A stretch of DNA of 64,000 bases, from NCBI RefSeq assembly GCF_035920345.1, contig NZ_CP109149.1, forward strand, positions 1,054,001 through 1,118,000, given 5' to 3'. Position 1 is the stretch's first letter; every line of letters starts with the position of its first letter. Source of the DNA: Nocardia vinacea (lineage in GTDB: Bacteria > Actinomycetota > Actinomycetes > Mycobacteriales > Mycobacteriaceae). A program made the position numbers and the translations under genes. Shown here one piece after another: positions 1-8,285 of this stretch. A model generated the notes under the pieces. That model ran no database searches, was not told where the DNA came from, and saw only the letters and a program-made list of their open reading frames with translations.

Positions 1-130
1 CCGCGCCACGTCGCATATCGCCGTCGGCGACATCGTGACGATCACGCTGCTCGGCATTCCGCTCGGCCTGCTCGCCGGATTCCTCGGCGGCCGGTTCACC
101 ACCATGCTGCCCGCAATGAAGGATGCGTGA
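1..130 (+). CDS. C-terminal end of a membrane protein (partial)
   Basis: Only the last 42 codons are in the window, read in the frame of the TGA at 128-130. They encode one hydrophobic stretch (IVTITLLGIPLGLLAGFLGG) followed by a short tail, so this is the cytoplasm-proximal end of an integral membrane protein. The stop overlaps the ATG of the next gene (ATGA), which suggests translational coupling. The family cannot be named from this fragment. Confidence 0.6.
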   Translation, partial: RATSHIAVGDIVTITLLGIPLGLLAGFLGGRFTTMLPAMKDA

Positions 131-675
131 TGTCCGTACTCCGCAGGCTCGCCGTCACCGCACTGGCCGTGATCACGCTGTCGCTGGTCGCCATCGCCCC
201 CGCGTCCGCCTATGCGCCGGTCGAGGTTGTGCATACCGAGCGCGTCCAGGTGGGCCCGTACGGCGTGACCGTCGGCTTCTCCACCTGGCCCATCCGCGCG
301 ATGAAGTCGCTCGACTTCACCTTCATGCCCGATGGCGGCATCGCCGACAAATCCGGGACACTGCGCTTGACCGGACCCGCGATCAGACCCGGCCGCCGCG
401 CCACACCGCTGGTCCGCCATCCCCGCAAACGCGACTCCTGGGGCCTCGACGTCAAGGCCTTCGACGACCCCGGCACCTACACCTTCACCTTCGCGATCGA
501 CGGCCCGCTCGGGCACGGCGAAGGGACCCTCGGCAATGTCACGGTGCTCGACCAGCCCGGACCGCCGCTGCCGCTGAGTTGGACGATCGGCACCCTGCCG
601 CTGGTCGGCCTGCTGGTCTTCCTCGTGGTGGCCTGGCGCCGCACCCGACCCGGGCGGCAACCACTGGTCGTCTGA
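130..675 (+). CDS. Secreted protein with C-terminal membrane anchor
   Basis: About 181 residues. An N-terminal signal peptide (positive LRR, hydrophobic core, cleavage near APASA at about residue 26) is followed by a globular domain rich in beta-strand patterns (residues 30-145) and a single C-terminal transmembrane helix (about 152-170) with an Arg-rich cytoplasmic tail. This makes an exported domain tethered to the membrane. The ATG at 130 overlaps the previous stop; a GTG one codon earlier is possible. The immunoglobulin-like layout resembles YtkA/CopC-type extracytoplasmic proteins, but no Cys or Met-rich metal site is visible, so the function is unknown. Confidence 0.7.
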   Translation: MSVLRRLAVTALAVITLSLVAIAPASAYAPVEVVHTERVQVGPYGVTVGFSTWPIRAMKSLDFTFMPDGGIADKSGTLRLTGPAIRPGRRATPLVRHPRKRDSWGLDVKAFDDPGTYTFTFAIDGPLGHGEGTLGNVTVLDQPGPPLPLSWTIGTLPLVGLLVFLVVAWRRTRPGRQPLVV

Positions 676-679
676 CGGG

Positions 680-2476
680 TCAGAACCAGGCGTCGCGCAT
701 ATCCAGCGTGGTGCGGTCCATCAGCTCGAGCAGATCCAATTGCGGTGTGGTCTTGGGCAATTCGTAGCGGAAGAAGTAGCGGGCCGCCGCACGCTTGCCG
801 TCGTAGAAGTCGCCGTCCTTGCCGTGTGCGGCGAGTGCCTGCTCCAGCCAGATCCAGGCGACCACCACGTGCCCGAAGGCCTCCAGGTAGATGCTGGAAT
901 TGGCCATCGCGGCGGCGATATCGCCGGAGGCGAACATCCAGCCGGTGACGGTGAGCAGCCGTTGCCAGACCGCGTCGAGCTGTCCGCCGAATTCGGTCCA
1001 CTCGCCGCCCGCCTCGGTGGCCGCGAGTACGGTCTGCTCGATCTGTGCGGCCAGTAGCCGCAGGCTCGCGCCGTCGTGCTGGATCACCTTGCGGCCCAAC
1101 AGATCCAGCCCCTGGATGCCGTGGGTGCCTTCGTGGATGGGGTTGAGGCGGTTATCGCGATAGTGCTGTTCGACATCGTATTCGCGGGTGTAGCCGTAGC
1201 CGCCGTGTACCTGGATGGCGAGGCTGTTGGCCTCCAGACACCATTGCGACGGCCAGCTCTTCGCCACGCCGGTGAGGATTTCCAGCAGCAGGGTGTGATC
1301 GCGTTTGGCAGCCGGATCCGTGGTGGTGCGTTCCAGATCGACGAGGCGGTTGCAGTAGAGCAGCAGAGCGAGCGCGCCCTCGACATAAGCCTTCTGCGCC
1401 AACAGCATTCGCCGCACATCGGCATGCTCGATGATCGGCGCCTGCGGTGCGGACGGATCCTTGGCGCTGACCGTGCGCCCCTGGCGGCGTTCCCGGGCGT
1501 AGTCGAGCGATTTCAGATATCCGGTGTAGCCCAACGCCGTTGCGCCCAGACCGACGCCGAGGCGCGCCTCGTTCATCATGTGGAACATGTAGGTCAGGCC
1601 GCGATGCGGTTCGCCGACAAGGTAACCCACCGCACCGGGCGCGTCGTCCGGATTATGCTTGCCCTCGCCGAAATTCAGCACCGTATTGGTGGTGCCCCGA
1701 TATCCCATCTTGTGGTTCAACCCGGCCAGCACCACGTCGTTGCGTGCGCCGAGCGAACCGTCCTCGGCCACCAGGAATTTCGGCACGACGAACAGCGAGA
1801 TGCCCTTGGTTCCGGCCGGTCCGCCCGGAATCTTGGCCAGGACGAGGTGCACGATATTGTCGGTCAGCTCGTGATCGCCGCCGGAGATCCACATTTTCGA
1901 GCCGAACAGCCGGTAGGTGCCATCGGCCTGCGGTTCGGCGCGGGTGACGATATCGGCCAGCGAAGAGCCCGCCTGCGGTTCGGACAGACACATCGTTCCG
2001 GTGAACCGGCCCTCGACCATGGGCTTGACGAAGCGGTCGATCTGCTCCGGGGTGCCGTGCGCGGCAAGGAGATTGGCATTGCCGACGGTCAGGAAGAGAT
2101 AGCCGGTGGTGCCGACATTGGCGGCCTGGAACCAGCAGAATCCGGCCGCCTCCACCGTGGCGGGCAGCTGCAGCCCGCCGATCTCCTCGTCCATCGCGGC
2201 GCCGACGAGATTGGCTTTGGTGAAGGCCTCGATCGCGGCCTTCACCTCCGGGATGATGGTGACCGTCTCACCGTCGAAGGTCGGCTCATTGCTGTCGTTG
2301 CGCTTGTTGTGGGTGGCGAAGTGCCTTGTGGCCAGATCCTCGCAGAGGTCGAGAAAGCCGTCGAAGGTATCCCTGGAATGTTCGGTGAACCGGGGCAGCG
2401 CCGTGAGCTCCTCGACCCGCAGCCATTCGTAGAGCAGGAAGTCCAGGTCCCTACGGGAGATCAGGGTCGAGCGCAC
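680..2476 (-). CDS. Acyl-CoA dehydrogenase, FadE5/DmdC-like
   Basis: About 598 residues, the long acyl-CoA dehydrogenase class (FadE5, DmdC) rather than the 380-residue type. These FAD enzymes oxidise acyl-CoA to 2-enoyl-CoA in beta-oxidation. Visible features are the FAD-binding stretch with CLSEPQAGSSLADI and KMWISGGDHE, and the catalytic Glu in PIHEGTHGIQG at about residue 450, the position used in FadE5-type enzymes. A C-terminal extension of about 130 residues is typical of this group. The GTG at 2476 is preceded by GAGAGG at 8 bases; a GTG two codons upstream is less well placed. It is divergent from the TetR gene at 2587, a plausible regulator. The substrate chain length cannot be read from sequence. 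Confidence 0.88.
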   Translation of the reverse strand: MRSTLISRRDLDFLLYEWLRVEELTALPRFTEHSRDTFDGFLDLCEDLATRHFATHNKRNDSNEPTFDGETVTIIPEVKAAIEAFTKANLVGAAMDEEIGGLQLPATVEAAGFCWFQAANVGTTGYLFLTVGNANLLAAHGTPEQIDRFVKPMVEGRFTGTMCLSEPQAGSSLADIVTRAEPQADGTYRLFGSKMWISGGDHELTDNIVHLVLAKIPGGPAGTKGISLFVVPKFLVAEDGSLGARNDVVLAGLNHKMGYRGTTNTVLNFGEGKHNPDDAPGAVGYLVGEPHRGLTYMFHMMNEARLGVGLGATALGYTGYLKSLDYARERRQGRTVSAKDPSAPQAPIIEHADVRRMLLAQKAYVEGALALLLYCNRLVDLERTTTDPAAKRDHTLLLEILTGVAKSWPSQWCLEANSLAIQVHGGYGYTREYDVEQHYRDNRLNPIHEGTHGIQGLDLLGRKVIQHDGASLRLLAAQIEQTVLAATEAGGEWTEFGGQLDAVWQRLLTVTGWMFASGDIAAAMANSSIYLEAFGHVVVAWIWLEQALAAHGKDGDFYDGKRAAARYFFRYELPKTTPQLDLLELMDRTTLDMRDAWF

Positions 2477-2586
2477 GGGCACATCCTCTCGCAGTGGCGG
2501 AGCACTGGCCCAGACGGGCGCGGTACTCGCTCGGGTCGGTTTGGTACATTACTACGCATGTGTCGCGAATCGATCCCAGGGCTGGG

Positions 2587-3195
2587 ATGACCACAACCAC
2601 CGGTGCCGCCCGACCTGTCGGCCGTCCCGCCGCCGCTTCCCAGGACCAGGTGCTCGCCGCGGCCAGCGCCCAGTTCCTGGCCTGCGAGCGGGTCGATGTG
2701 CAGGCGATCGCGGCGGAACTCGGATTGTCGCGCGCGACAATCTACCGCTGGTTCGGTTCGCGCGACGGTCTGCTCGGCGCGGTCATGGTGTCGGAATTCG
2801 AGCGGATGGTCGTGGCGGCGCAGACGCGCGACGACGGCACCGGGGCGCCGAGGGTGCTCGCCCTGCTGGACCGGGTGGCGCAGTGGATGACGCGGAGCGA
2901 GGCATACCGCTATTTCATCGCGACCGAACAGGCCACCGCGGGCCGCATCATCACCACCAGCGACGGGCCGGTCCAGCCGAAGGTGGTCGGGGTGGTCGCC
3001 GAAATTCTGGATACCGCGATGGTGGAGGGCTACCAGAACCGGGTCGATACCCAGACCTTCGCCTATGCGCTGGTCCGGCTCATCGAGGCCTTCCTGTACC
3101 AGGATGCGGTGACCGGCCTTCGCGGCGACGTGGAGCGGTTGCGCGCGGTGCTGGCGGTCATTCTGGGACTGGACCCGGATCAGCGCGGCCCGTAG
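2587..3195 (+). CDS. TetR-family transcriptional regulator, QsdR-like
   Basis: About 202 residues. The N-terminal helix-turn-helix is clear (VQAIAAELGLSRATIYRWFG, about residues 35-55), preceded by a basic GRPAAAS segment typical of TetR proteins. The C-terminal ligand domain resembles the QsdR-type TetR group of Rhodococcus and Nocardia. ATG 2587 was chosen over upstream in-frame codons because the extra residues have no family character. It is divergent from the acyl-CoA dehydrogenase (110 bases between starts), so local control of fatty-acyl oxidation is likely but inferred. Its 3' end overlaps the convergent deaminase gene by 16 bases. Confidence 0.85.
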   Translation: MTTTTGAARPVGRPAAASQDQVLAAASAQFLACERVDVQAIAAELGLSRATIYRWFGSRDGLLGAVMVSEFERMVVAAQTRDDGTGAPRVLALLDRVAQWMTRSEAYRYFIATEQATAGRIITTSDGPVQPKVVGVVAEILDTAMVEGYQNRVDTQTFAYALVRLIEAFLYQDAVTGLRGDVERLRAVLAVILGLDPDQRGP

Positions 3196-4172
3196 GTATC
3201 GAGGAACAGAACGGGTCCGTTGCCGAAGTCGCCGCGGGTATCCATCGCCAGGAGTCCGGCCAAAGCCTTTGCGGTGTAGACAGTTTCCAATTCCAGCCCG
3301 TTGGTCGCGGCGAGCTTCTTCGCGGCAATGGCGGCCGGGGTTTCATGGCCGTAGCCAGGACCGAGCCAGTCGCGCACCATCGTCACGTCGTCCGGGCGCA
3401 GCTCGGGCGTGGTGAGTTCCGCGCCGCGTGCGCGCAGCACCTTCGCAGCGCGGTTCGCCAGCTCGACAATGTGTCGCGCGTCGAGGGGAAGCGAGTCGTT
3501 GACGACGACACCGACGACGCGGGTGCGTAGTCCGGCAAGCCGTAGACCGAGGGCCAAACCCGCTGCCGTGCCACCGGATCCGACGGCGGTCACCAGATGT
3601 GTCGGTTGCGGTAGTTCGCCCGCGGCGATCTGCGCCGCCAGTTCCAATGCGACCTCGACATAGCCGAGTGCGCCGATCGGCGACGATCCGCCGACGGGCA
3701 GCAGATACGGTGGGGTGCGCCCGTGCATATGCCGCAGCAGCAGCCACGGTGCGGCCAGGACGGTGCGCAACTTGCTGTGCGTGAAATGTAGGGTGGCGCC
3801 GGAGTTTTCCAGTCGTCGCAGCTGCGCGCGGACGTGGTCGTCCACCGGTTGGTCGACCAGCGCCAGTCCGGTGTCGATGCCGAATTCCCGGGCGTAGAGC
3901 GCCGTGGCCAGACCCCAGTTGGTTCCGGTGCCGCCGAAGGTGAGAATGGTGCGGGCACCGCGCCGTCGGGCCTCGGGCAATAGCCACTCCAACTTGCGGA
4001 TCTTATTGCCACCCCAGCCACCCGAGCCGTACCCGCTTTCGTCCTTGCACCAGACAGTGCTGTTGGTGCCGAGGTCCAGCGGGCGGACCGGCGTCGGCGC
4101 GATACCGAGCCGGGCGAACGGCAGTGTGCTGGCCAGTTCAGGGAAGCGCTGGTGGAGTAGGGATTCGGTCAT
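3180..4172 (-). CDS. PLP-dependent deaminase/desulfhydrase, ACC deaminase-like
   Basis: About 330 residues of the fold-type II PLP family containing 1-aminocyclopropane-1-carboxylate deaminase and D-cysteine desulfhydrase. The PLP lysine lies in GGNKIRKLE (about residue 50) and the phosphate-binding loop in TAVGSGGTAAGLALG. These enzymes open ACC to 2-oxobutyrate and ammonia, or cleave D-cysteine to pyruvate, sulfide and ammonia; the sequence does not decide between them. ATG 4172 starts the conserved region; an upstream in-frame start would add 33 unrelated residues. It converges on the TetR gene with a 16-base overlap. Confidence 0.82.
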   Translation of the reverse strand: MTESLLHQRFPELASTLPFARLGIAPTPVRPLDLGTNSTVWCKDESGYGSGGWGGNKIRKLEWLLPEARRRGARTILTFGGTGTNWGLATALYAREFGIDTGLALVDQPVDDHVRAQLRRLENSGATLHFTHSKLRTVLAAPWLLLRHMHGRTPPYLLPVGGSSPIGALGYVEVALELAAQIAAGELPQPTHLVTAVGSGGTAAGLALGLRLAGLRTRVVGVVVNDSLPLDARHIVELANRAAKVLRARGAELTTPELRPDDVTMVRDWLGPGYGHETPAAIAAKKLAATNGLELETVYTAKALAGLLAMDTRGDFGNGPVLFLDTYGPR

Positions 4173-4363
4173 AGTCCGACCATTATCGGGGTTCAGCTCT
4201 GTTCGGTGAGCAGTTGATCGAGGGGCAGCGCAGACCTGGGACAGGTCGCCCATGCCGAGGTGGCTGGACATGCGAAGCAGCAGGGCCGCGCAGAGGGTTT
4301 CGTCCGAACGAACGAATCCCCCCCGTAACGGATTCCGGGCGGCTTCAGCGAATGCATGCTTGC

Positions 4364-4369
4364 TACCTT
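4364..4369 (+). promoter_or_regulatory. Predicted -10 box for leaderless NUDIX transcript
   Basis: TACCTT fits the actinobacterial TANNNT -10 pattern and ends 6 bases before the GTG at 4376. No Shine-Dalgarno sequence precedes that GTG. This spacing places the transcription start at or next to the start codon, i.e. a leaderless mRNA. Inferred from spacing only. Confidence 0.5.
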
Positions 4370-4375
4370 CGACTT

Positions 4376-4912
4376 GTGAGCCGAACCCAGTGGACTATCC
4401 ATGGTGAGCACCTCGTCGACGAGAATCGACACATCCGACTGTCCACCGTTGATGTCGAGCTGCCCGACGGCGTCAGGTTCACCCAGTACGTGGCGCGGAT
4501 GCCGCGGTGCGCGATGACCCTGGTACTGAACGACAAGCGCGAGGCGTTGATGATGTACCGGCATCGGTTCATCATCGACCGTTGGGTCTGGGAGCTGCCC
4601 GGAGGCTATGTCGACGGTGCCGAGGACGTTGCAGTGGCGGCGGCCCGGGAAGTCGAAGAGGAGACCGGCTGGCGGCCCCGCACAATGGAACACCTGGTTA
4701 CCTACCAGCCAGCAATCGGCACGCTCGACCAGCCGCAGTTGATCTATCTCGCGCATGGCGCCGACTTGACCGACAAGCAGCCGGACATCAACGAGGCCGA
4801 GCAGATCGAGTGGATCCCGCTACCGGATGCGGTCGCGATGATCGACCGCGGAGAGATTGTCGGCGCCGCGACTGTCGTCGCCCTGTACCGCGCTGTCAGT
4901 CTGTCGCTCTAG
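4376..4912 (+). CDS. NUDIX hydrolase, ADP-ribose pyrophosphatase-like
   Basis: About 178 residues with a complete Nudix box at about residues 77-99: G-x5-E-x7-R-E-V-x-E-E-x-G-W (GYVDGAED then AREVEEETGW). Such enzymes cut nucleoside diphosphates linked to another moiety, using Mg2+ held by the REVEEE glutamates; the ADP-ribose/NUDT5-like layout (YRHRF...WELPGG before the box) is the best match. GTG 4376 is preferred because a -10 box sits 6 bases upstream; upstream in-frame codons encode non-conserved sequence. It converges on the HTH-TPR regulator gene with a 17-base overlap; in actinomycetes the two gene types are often neighbours. Confidence 0.85.
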   Translation: MSRTQWTIHGEHLVDENRHIRLSTVDVELPDGVRFTQYVARMPRCAMTLVLNDKREALMMYRHRFIIDRWVWELPGGYVDGAEDVAVAAAREVEEETGWRPRTMEHLVTYQPAIGTLDQPQLIYLAHGADLTDKQPDINEAEQIEWIPLPDAVAMIDRGEIVGAATVVALYRAVSLSL

Positions 4913-6257
4913 TCGCGGCGAGCACGCGCCGTCGGAAGTTTGCGACGTCGTCGATTTCGTCGTACGGCGCGAGGCGAAACCGGACCTCACGAAGGTAGGA
5001 GTAGCTGCGCCGGGACTCGAGGCTGCCCGCCAGGTCGAGCGCCTCGTTGCCGATGCGCACCGCCTCATGTGGATCCGCGTCCGCGACGGCTGATGCCAGC
5101 AGGCACAGGTTGAATGCCCGCCCGCGCAGGTAGCCTTCGGACATGTCGAGGGATTGCTCGGCATAGCGAGCCGCCCGGGCGAGGTCGCCCAGATCCCGGA
5201 AGCAGTGTGCGGTCTTGGCCGAAAGGTACGCGCCATCAAAGTAGTCCAGCCATTCTGGCCGACCGGAATCTCCGCGGCCGAACGCGCGCTCGGCGGCGTT
5301 CAAGGATGTCGCGCAAGACGATTCGTCCAGCCTCGAGGCATGGCCGTGCGCCTCGACCATCAGGCACTCCGACTCCAGCGCGGCGAGGCCAGCGTTGCGG
5401 GCTGCTATCTGCGCTGCCCGGGCGAGGTCGACGGCGTCGCCGGGACGTCCGACGTAGGTCGCCTGGTGGCTCATCGCCGCGAGGATCTCCGCACCGAGGC
5501 CGGCATCGCCCGCGGCGCGCGACATCCTCAGCGCCTGGATGAGATAGCGCTGCGCGAGGCCGTGTTCCTCGAGATCGTAGGCGGCCCAACCTGCGAGCTT
5601 GGTGAGTTCGGCAGTGGTGGCGAAAAGCTGTCGCCCGATGCGCTCGTTGTAGCTGCCGCGCAGCAGCGGGGCGACGGAGCTGTGCAGGTAATGGACGATC
5701 GTCGACCGCACCTTCCCACCGCCCACCCTGTTATCGAGGTCCCGGAACGCGGTTGTCATGGTCCGGACTGCATCGACGTCGCTCTGTCCGATCCGGCGAT
5801 ACCCAGCCGAGACCGGGTGCTCGGGTCCTGGCAGGGTCAGCCACCGCATTGATGCGGCCGGGTAGACCGCTACCGCATACGACGCGCCGACCAGGAACCG
5901 CCTGCGCTCCACATCACTCCTCCACAACGCAGTCGCCGAAGCGGTCGCCTCGGTGAGACTCAACGAGAACTTCAGTCCGAGATCGGCAGCCTCTCTCCCG
6001 CCGCTCATCCCGCAGTCGGCAGCGGCGACCCGACGCCCTGCTACCTCGGTCAGACACTCCGCGATCAGTTCAGGCCCAGGCGGATTCGGTTGCTCGCCCG
6101 CCAGCCACCGCCCCACCGAGGTGTGGTCGTAGCGCAACTCGACACCGACCGCGCGGCCTCGCTCGACGACTCGGCGAGCGAGCGCCTTGTTCGGTAGGCC
6201 CGTTTCCTCGAGCAGTTCGGCGAGCTGCGTGTTGGGTTGCTTGGGCTGCCGTCCCAT
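4896..6257 (-). CDS. HTH-TPR transcriptional regulator
   Basis: About 453 residues. The N-terminal 75 residues form an XRE-like helix-turn-helix (NTQLAELLEETGLPNKALAR ... DHTSVGRWLAGEQP); the rest is helical with tetratricopeptide character (e.g. AGDAGLGAEILAAMSHQATY, RDLGDLARAARYAEQSLDMS). This is the widespread Streptomyces/Nocardia family of large HTH-TPR regulators whose ligands are mostly unknown; the TPR part presumably senses a peptide or protein. ATG 6257 begins the conserved MGRQP segment; an in-frame start 29 codons upstream encodes unrelated sequence. It is divergent from the small-gene cluster that begins at 6515, a possible target. Confidence 0.8.
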   Translation of the reverse strand: MGRQPKQPNTQLAELLEETGLPNKALARRVVERGRAVGVELRYDHTSVGRWLAGEQPNPPGPELIAECLTEVAGRRVAAADCGMSGGREAADLGLKFSLSLTEATASATALWRSDVERRRFLVGASYAVAVYPAASMRWLTLPGPEHPVSAGYRRIGQSDVDAVRTMTTAFRDLDNRVGGGKVRSTIVHYLHSSVAPLLRGSYNERIGRQLFATTAELTKLAGWAAYDLEEHGLAQRYLIQALRMSRAAGDAGLGAEILAAMSHQATYVGRPGDAVDLARAAQIAARNAGLAALESECLMVEAHGHASRLDESSCATSLNAAERAFGRGDSGRPEWLDYFDGAYLSAKTAHCFRDLGDLARAARYAEQSLDMSEGYLRGRAFNLCLLASAVADADPHEAVRIGNEALDLAGSLESRRSYSYLREVRFRLAPYDEIDDVANFRRRVLAATRATD

Positions 6258-6383
6258 TTCAGAAGTGTGGCATGCGAAATGCCTTGCACGCCATGAATTC
6301 GCTGCCACGCACACCCCCTGTGCACACCCCCACCCAGGCTGCACACCTTACGGCGAGGCACCCCCTCAGCGTGTTCTTGATCT

Positions 6384-6408
6384 AGGCACCCGGCGCCGGG
6401 GGATGCCT
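6384..6408. other. GC-rich hairpin in regulator/island intergenic region
   Basis: AGGCA and TGCCT flank the perfect palindrome CCCGGCGCCGGG (6389-6400), giving a 25-base stem. A second CGGCGCCGGG occurs about 20 bases downstream. There is no T-run, so a classic terminator is unlikely; an operator or an mRNA structure is possible. It lies in the 257-base gap between the HTH-TPR regulator start and the small-gene cluster, which otherwise holds nothing recognisable. Confidence 0.45.
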
Positions 6409-6514
6409 GAGAGCCCTCGGCGCCGGGCGGCCTGCCAAACCCAACGAACCCCAAGGCGGTACAGCCAAATGCCGTTCAACCCGCAAGATTCGCGGCGTCA
6501 CGGGCGAGATATCC

Positions 6515-6724
6515 ATGCCTAATTCCAAACTGCCGCAACGCGATCCCTTCGTCGGCCCACCCGGTACCTATAGCGGCGCACCGGGCGATGTGGTCGAGCT
6601 ATTCGCGGATGCCGTCCGCCAATGGGGAGACCCGCCCCAGGAAACGTCCTTGTGCCGAGATGTCGCGTACCCCGGCACCGGTGATCACGAACGAACCGAG
6701 GTGATGCCGGATGGCGCTTGCTGA
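6515..6724 (+). CDS. Small hypothetical protein
   Basis: 69 residues, not recognised. The sequence is polar with one amphipathic helix (GAPGDVVELFADAVRQWGD). It starts at ATG 6515 and ends 14 bases inside the next gene, which suggests a compact operon. There is no signal peptide and no metal motif apart from two isolated cysteines. The call rests on position in the cluster and on reading-frame quality; it could be spurious. Confidence 0.45.
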   Translation: MPNSKLPQRDPFVGPPGTYSGAPGDVVELFADAVRQWGDPPQETSLCRDVAYPGTGDHERTEVMPDGAC

Positions 6725-7034
6725 GCCCCAAGCGAAACTCTGCCCCCGCTGCACCTGTGAGGATGCCGAGCCGGAGACCGGGATTTGCCGCTACTGCACG
6801 GCCGATATCGAGCGCGCAAGCCGTGCAATCGTTGTCGCGCTGCGCACAGCCAACGCCAGAACCGATCGCCCGGTGGGCTGGTTGCAGCGTGCCGACGGAT
6901 CATGGGCGCCAGTTGATGACCACGGGTATGTCGGACAGGCATTCGCATTCGCATTGGATGACCACCACGAATTCGACGAACACGCTGTGATCACCGTCGA
7001 GCCGATCTCGATCGACGACACGGAGGTCGACTAG
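6711..7034 (+). CDS. Small zinc-ribbon-like protein
   Basis: 107 residues. An N-terminal C-P-R-C-T-C ... C-R-Y-C pattern (residues 12-27) looks like a short zinc ribbon, followed by a helix rich in Arg/Ala and an acidic C-terminal half (DDHGYVGQ, FALDDHHEFDEH, SIDDTEVD). It would be cytosolic. The start overlaps the previous gene and its stop lies 3 bases before the GTG of the next, so the genes are probably co-transcribed. Similar small ribbon proteins are common in actinobacterial plasmids, phages and integrative elements; the function is unknown. Confidence 0.6.
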   Translation: MALAEPQAKLCPRCTCEDAEPETGICRYCTADIERASRAIVVALRTANARTDRPVGWLQRADGSWAPVDDHGYVGQAFAFALDDHHEFDEHAVITVEPISIDDTEVD

Positions 7035-7036
7035 CT

Positions 7037-7354
7037 GTGTCGACTACTGGACTTGCTTGCGCAACCATCGCCGTGGTTTTGACGTTGGGCGTCGTGCCCT
7101 TCTACCTACTGCCGTACCTCATCGACCGCCCGGCGCACTTCGACGGCGAGCGGCCGAGCGCGGAAATACTGGCTCGCATCGCTCGCGACCAGTGCCACCG
7201 TGCACCAGACCATCCCTACAGCGTCGATGAAGCGCGCCGCGTATTCCGCCAGCGCATCAACTGCGACGCCGGCTCATGCGGCGCAAAACATGAAGCGTTC
7301 TGGACCCTGGTCGAGGCGGGGGTGCTCCGACCCGGCGCATATGTCGAGCGGTAG
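7037..7354 (+). CDS. Small membrane-anchored hypothetical protein
   Basis: 105 residues from GTG 7037, two bases after the preceding stop. An N-terminal hydrophobic helix (LACATIAVVLTLGVVPFYLL, residues 6-25) is a membrane anchor or uncleaved signal; the remainder is polar, with three cysteines (about 54, 76 and 80) that could form disulfides if exported. No family recognised. The tight spacing to its neighbours supports the frame. Confidence 0.6.
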   Translation: MSTTGLACATIAVVLTLGVVPFYLLPYLIDRPAHFDGERPSAEILARIARDQCHRAPDHPYSVDEARRVFRQRINCDAGSCGAKHEAFWTLVEAGVLRPGAYVER

Positions 7355-7410
7355 GGCGCCTGATTCGCCCGACCAGACGTGTGGGTCGGGATTGTCACTT
7401 GGAGCGCCGA

Positions 7411-7524
7411 ATGACCAGACGCGAGCACCGCCCGCGCACAACGCATTCCCCGAGCTGTTCTCGCCACCCCAGTTGGCCAGCGAAATCTGCGGCGGCGTGC
7501 ATTCCCAACTCGACAAGGAAGTGA
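7411..7524 (+). CDS. Possible very small basic ORF
   Basis: 37 codons (MTRREHRPR...NSTRK) filling most of the 173-base gap between two cluster genes. GGAGCG sits 6 bases upstream of the ATG and the TGA is 3 bases before the next ATG. It is very basic. The evidence is placement only, so it is a weak call; the codons also cover the ribosome-binding site of the next gene. Confidence 0.25.
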   Translation: MTRREHRPRTTHSPSCSRHPSWPAKSAAACIPNSTRK

Positions 7525-7527
7525 ATA

Positions 7528-7983
7528 ATGCTATCCCGCTGTAACACAATCATTTTCGTCGGAATCCTCAGCTCCGCCGCGCTCGGCACCGCACCCGCCG
7601 GGGCTACGACCGCTGCACACCCAGAATTCATCGCCGCCAAGTCTTGTGGTTTCGAATTCACCTACAGCCGGCCATCGGTGTACGCGCCGAAGATCACGGG
7701 AAACGGCGTCGCCCAGTGCGACGGGCCGCCCGAAGAGCACATCTTGACCCTGGCGCTGGAATACCTCCAGGGCGGCAGGTGGGTGAACGCTGCCTACATC
7801 ACCGATGCCGCGATCCCGCCGTCCCCGCCGAATTCCAGGTCGTACGAGGTGAACGCGGCCTGTTACGCGGGAACATGGCGTGTCAGTATGAGCGTGACAG
7901 GCCGCATCCAAGGAAACCCGTTCGTGTTCAGCGACCACTCGGGAACGCGCGACGTATCGACCAGCCAATGCCCGAGCCGATGA
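7528..7983 (+). CDS. Small secreted hypothetical protein
   Basis: 151 residues. A typical Sec signal peptide (MLSRCNTIIFVGILSSAALG, cleavage near PAGATTA at about 25-28) is followed by a domain with four cysteines (near 39, 53, 111 and 148), likely two disulfides in an exported beta-rich fold (FEFTYSRPSVYAPKITGNGV, AGTWRVSMSVTGRIQGNP). AAGGAAG stands 6 bases before the ATG, a strong ribosome-binding site. Several codons here end in A or T, unlike the flanking core genes, consistent with transferred DNA. Function unknown. Confidence 0.7.
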   Translation: MLSRCNTIIFVGILSSAALGTAPAGATTAAHPEFIAAKSCGFEFTYSRPSVYAPKITGNGVAQCDGPPEEHILTLALEYLQGGRWVNAAYITDAAIPPSPPNSRSYEVNAACYAGTWRVSMSVTGRIQGNPFVFSDHSGTRDVSTSQCPSR

Positions 7984-7996
7984 GAGGAAATCTCTG

Positions 7997-8191
7997 GTGC
8001 CGAACCTTGACGTGAGCAAGTCCCGGGAATTGCGGGACAAGATCCAACCGATCTACGAGGAAGCAGCAGCCTTGCTCGGTGCCGAGCATCCGGCGGCGGT
8101 GTCGCTGCAACGGGCGGCAACCGAACTCGCCGCCGCCGCGCCCGGCCCTCGACGCTATGGCGACTATGAGACGGAACACCCAACCACATGA
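7997..8191 (+). CDS. Small helical hypothetical protein
   Basis: 64 residues from GTG 7997, 13 bases after the previous stop, with GAGGAAA about 7 bases upstream. It is predicted helical with a charged first half (SKSRELRDKIQPIYEEAAAL) and an Ala-rich second half. No motif is recognised. It is probably the last gene of the 6.5-8.2 kb cluster; the remaining 90 bases to the LuxR gene hold only a 16-codon frame that I do not call. Confidence 0.5.
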   Translation: MPNLDVSKSRELRDKIQPIYEEAAALLGAEHPAAVSLQRAATELAAAAPGPRRYGDYETEHPTT

Positions 8192-8285
8192 GAACGACAA
8201 GGGAAGATGGATGATGCCGAAACCTTCTGCGCTCGAACGGCGAACGCTCTGCTGCCCCTGATCCGCACGGCCACCTGAAGTCGCC

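Noticed and set aside
1076..2590. A 504-codon open frame on the plus strand
   Set aside because: It is antisense to the acyl-CoA dehydrogenase; no domain pattern, Arg/Gly/Ala/Asp-rich as expected of a high-GC shadow.
8210..8262. A 16-17 codon frame after the small-gene cluster
   Set aside because: Too short and without family or conservation evidence.
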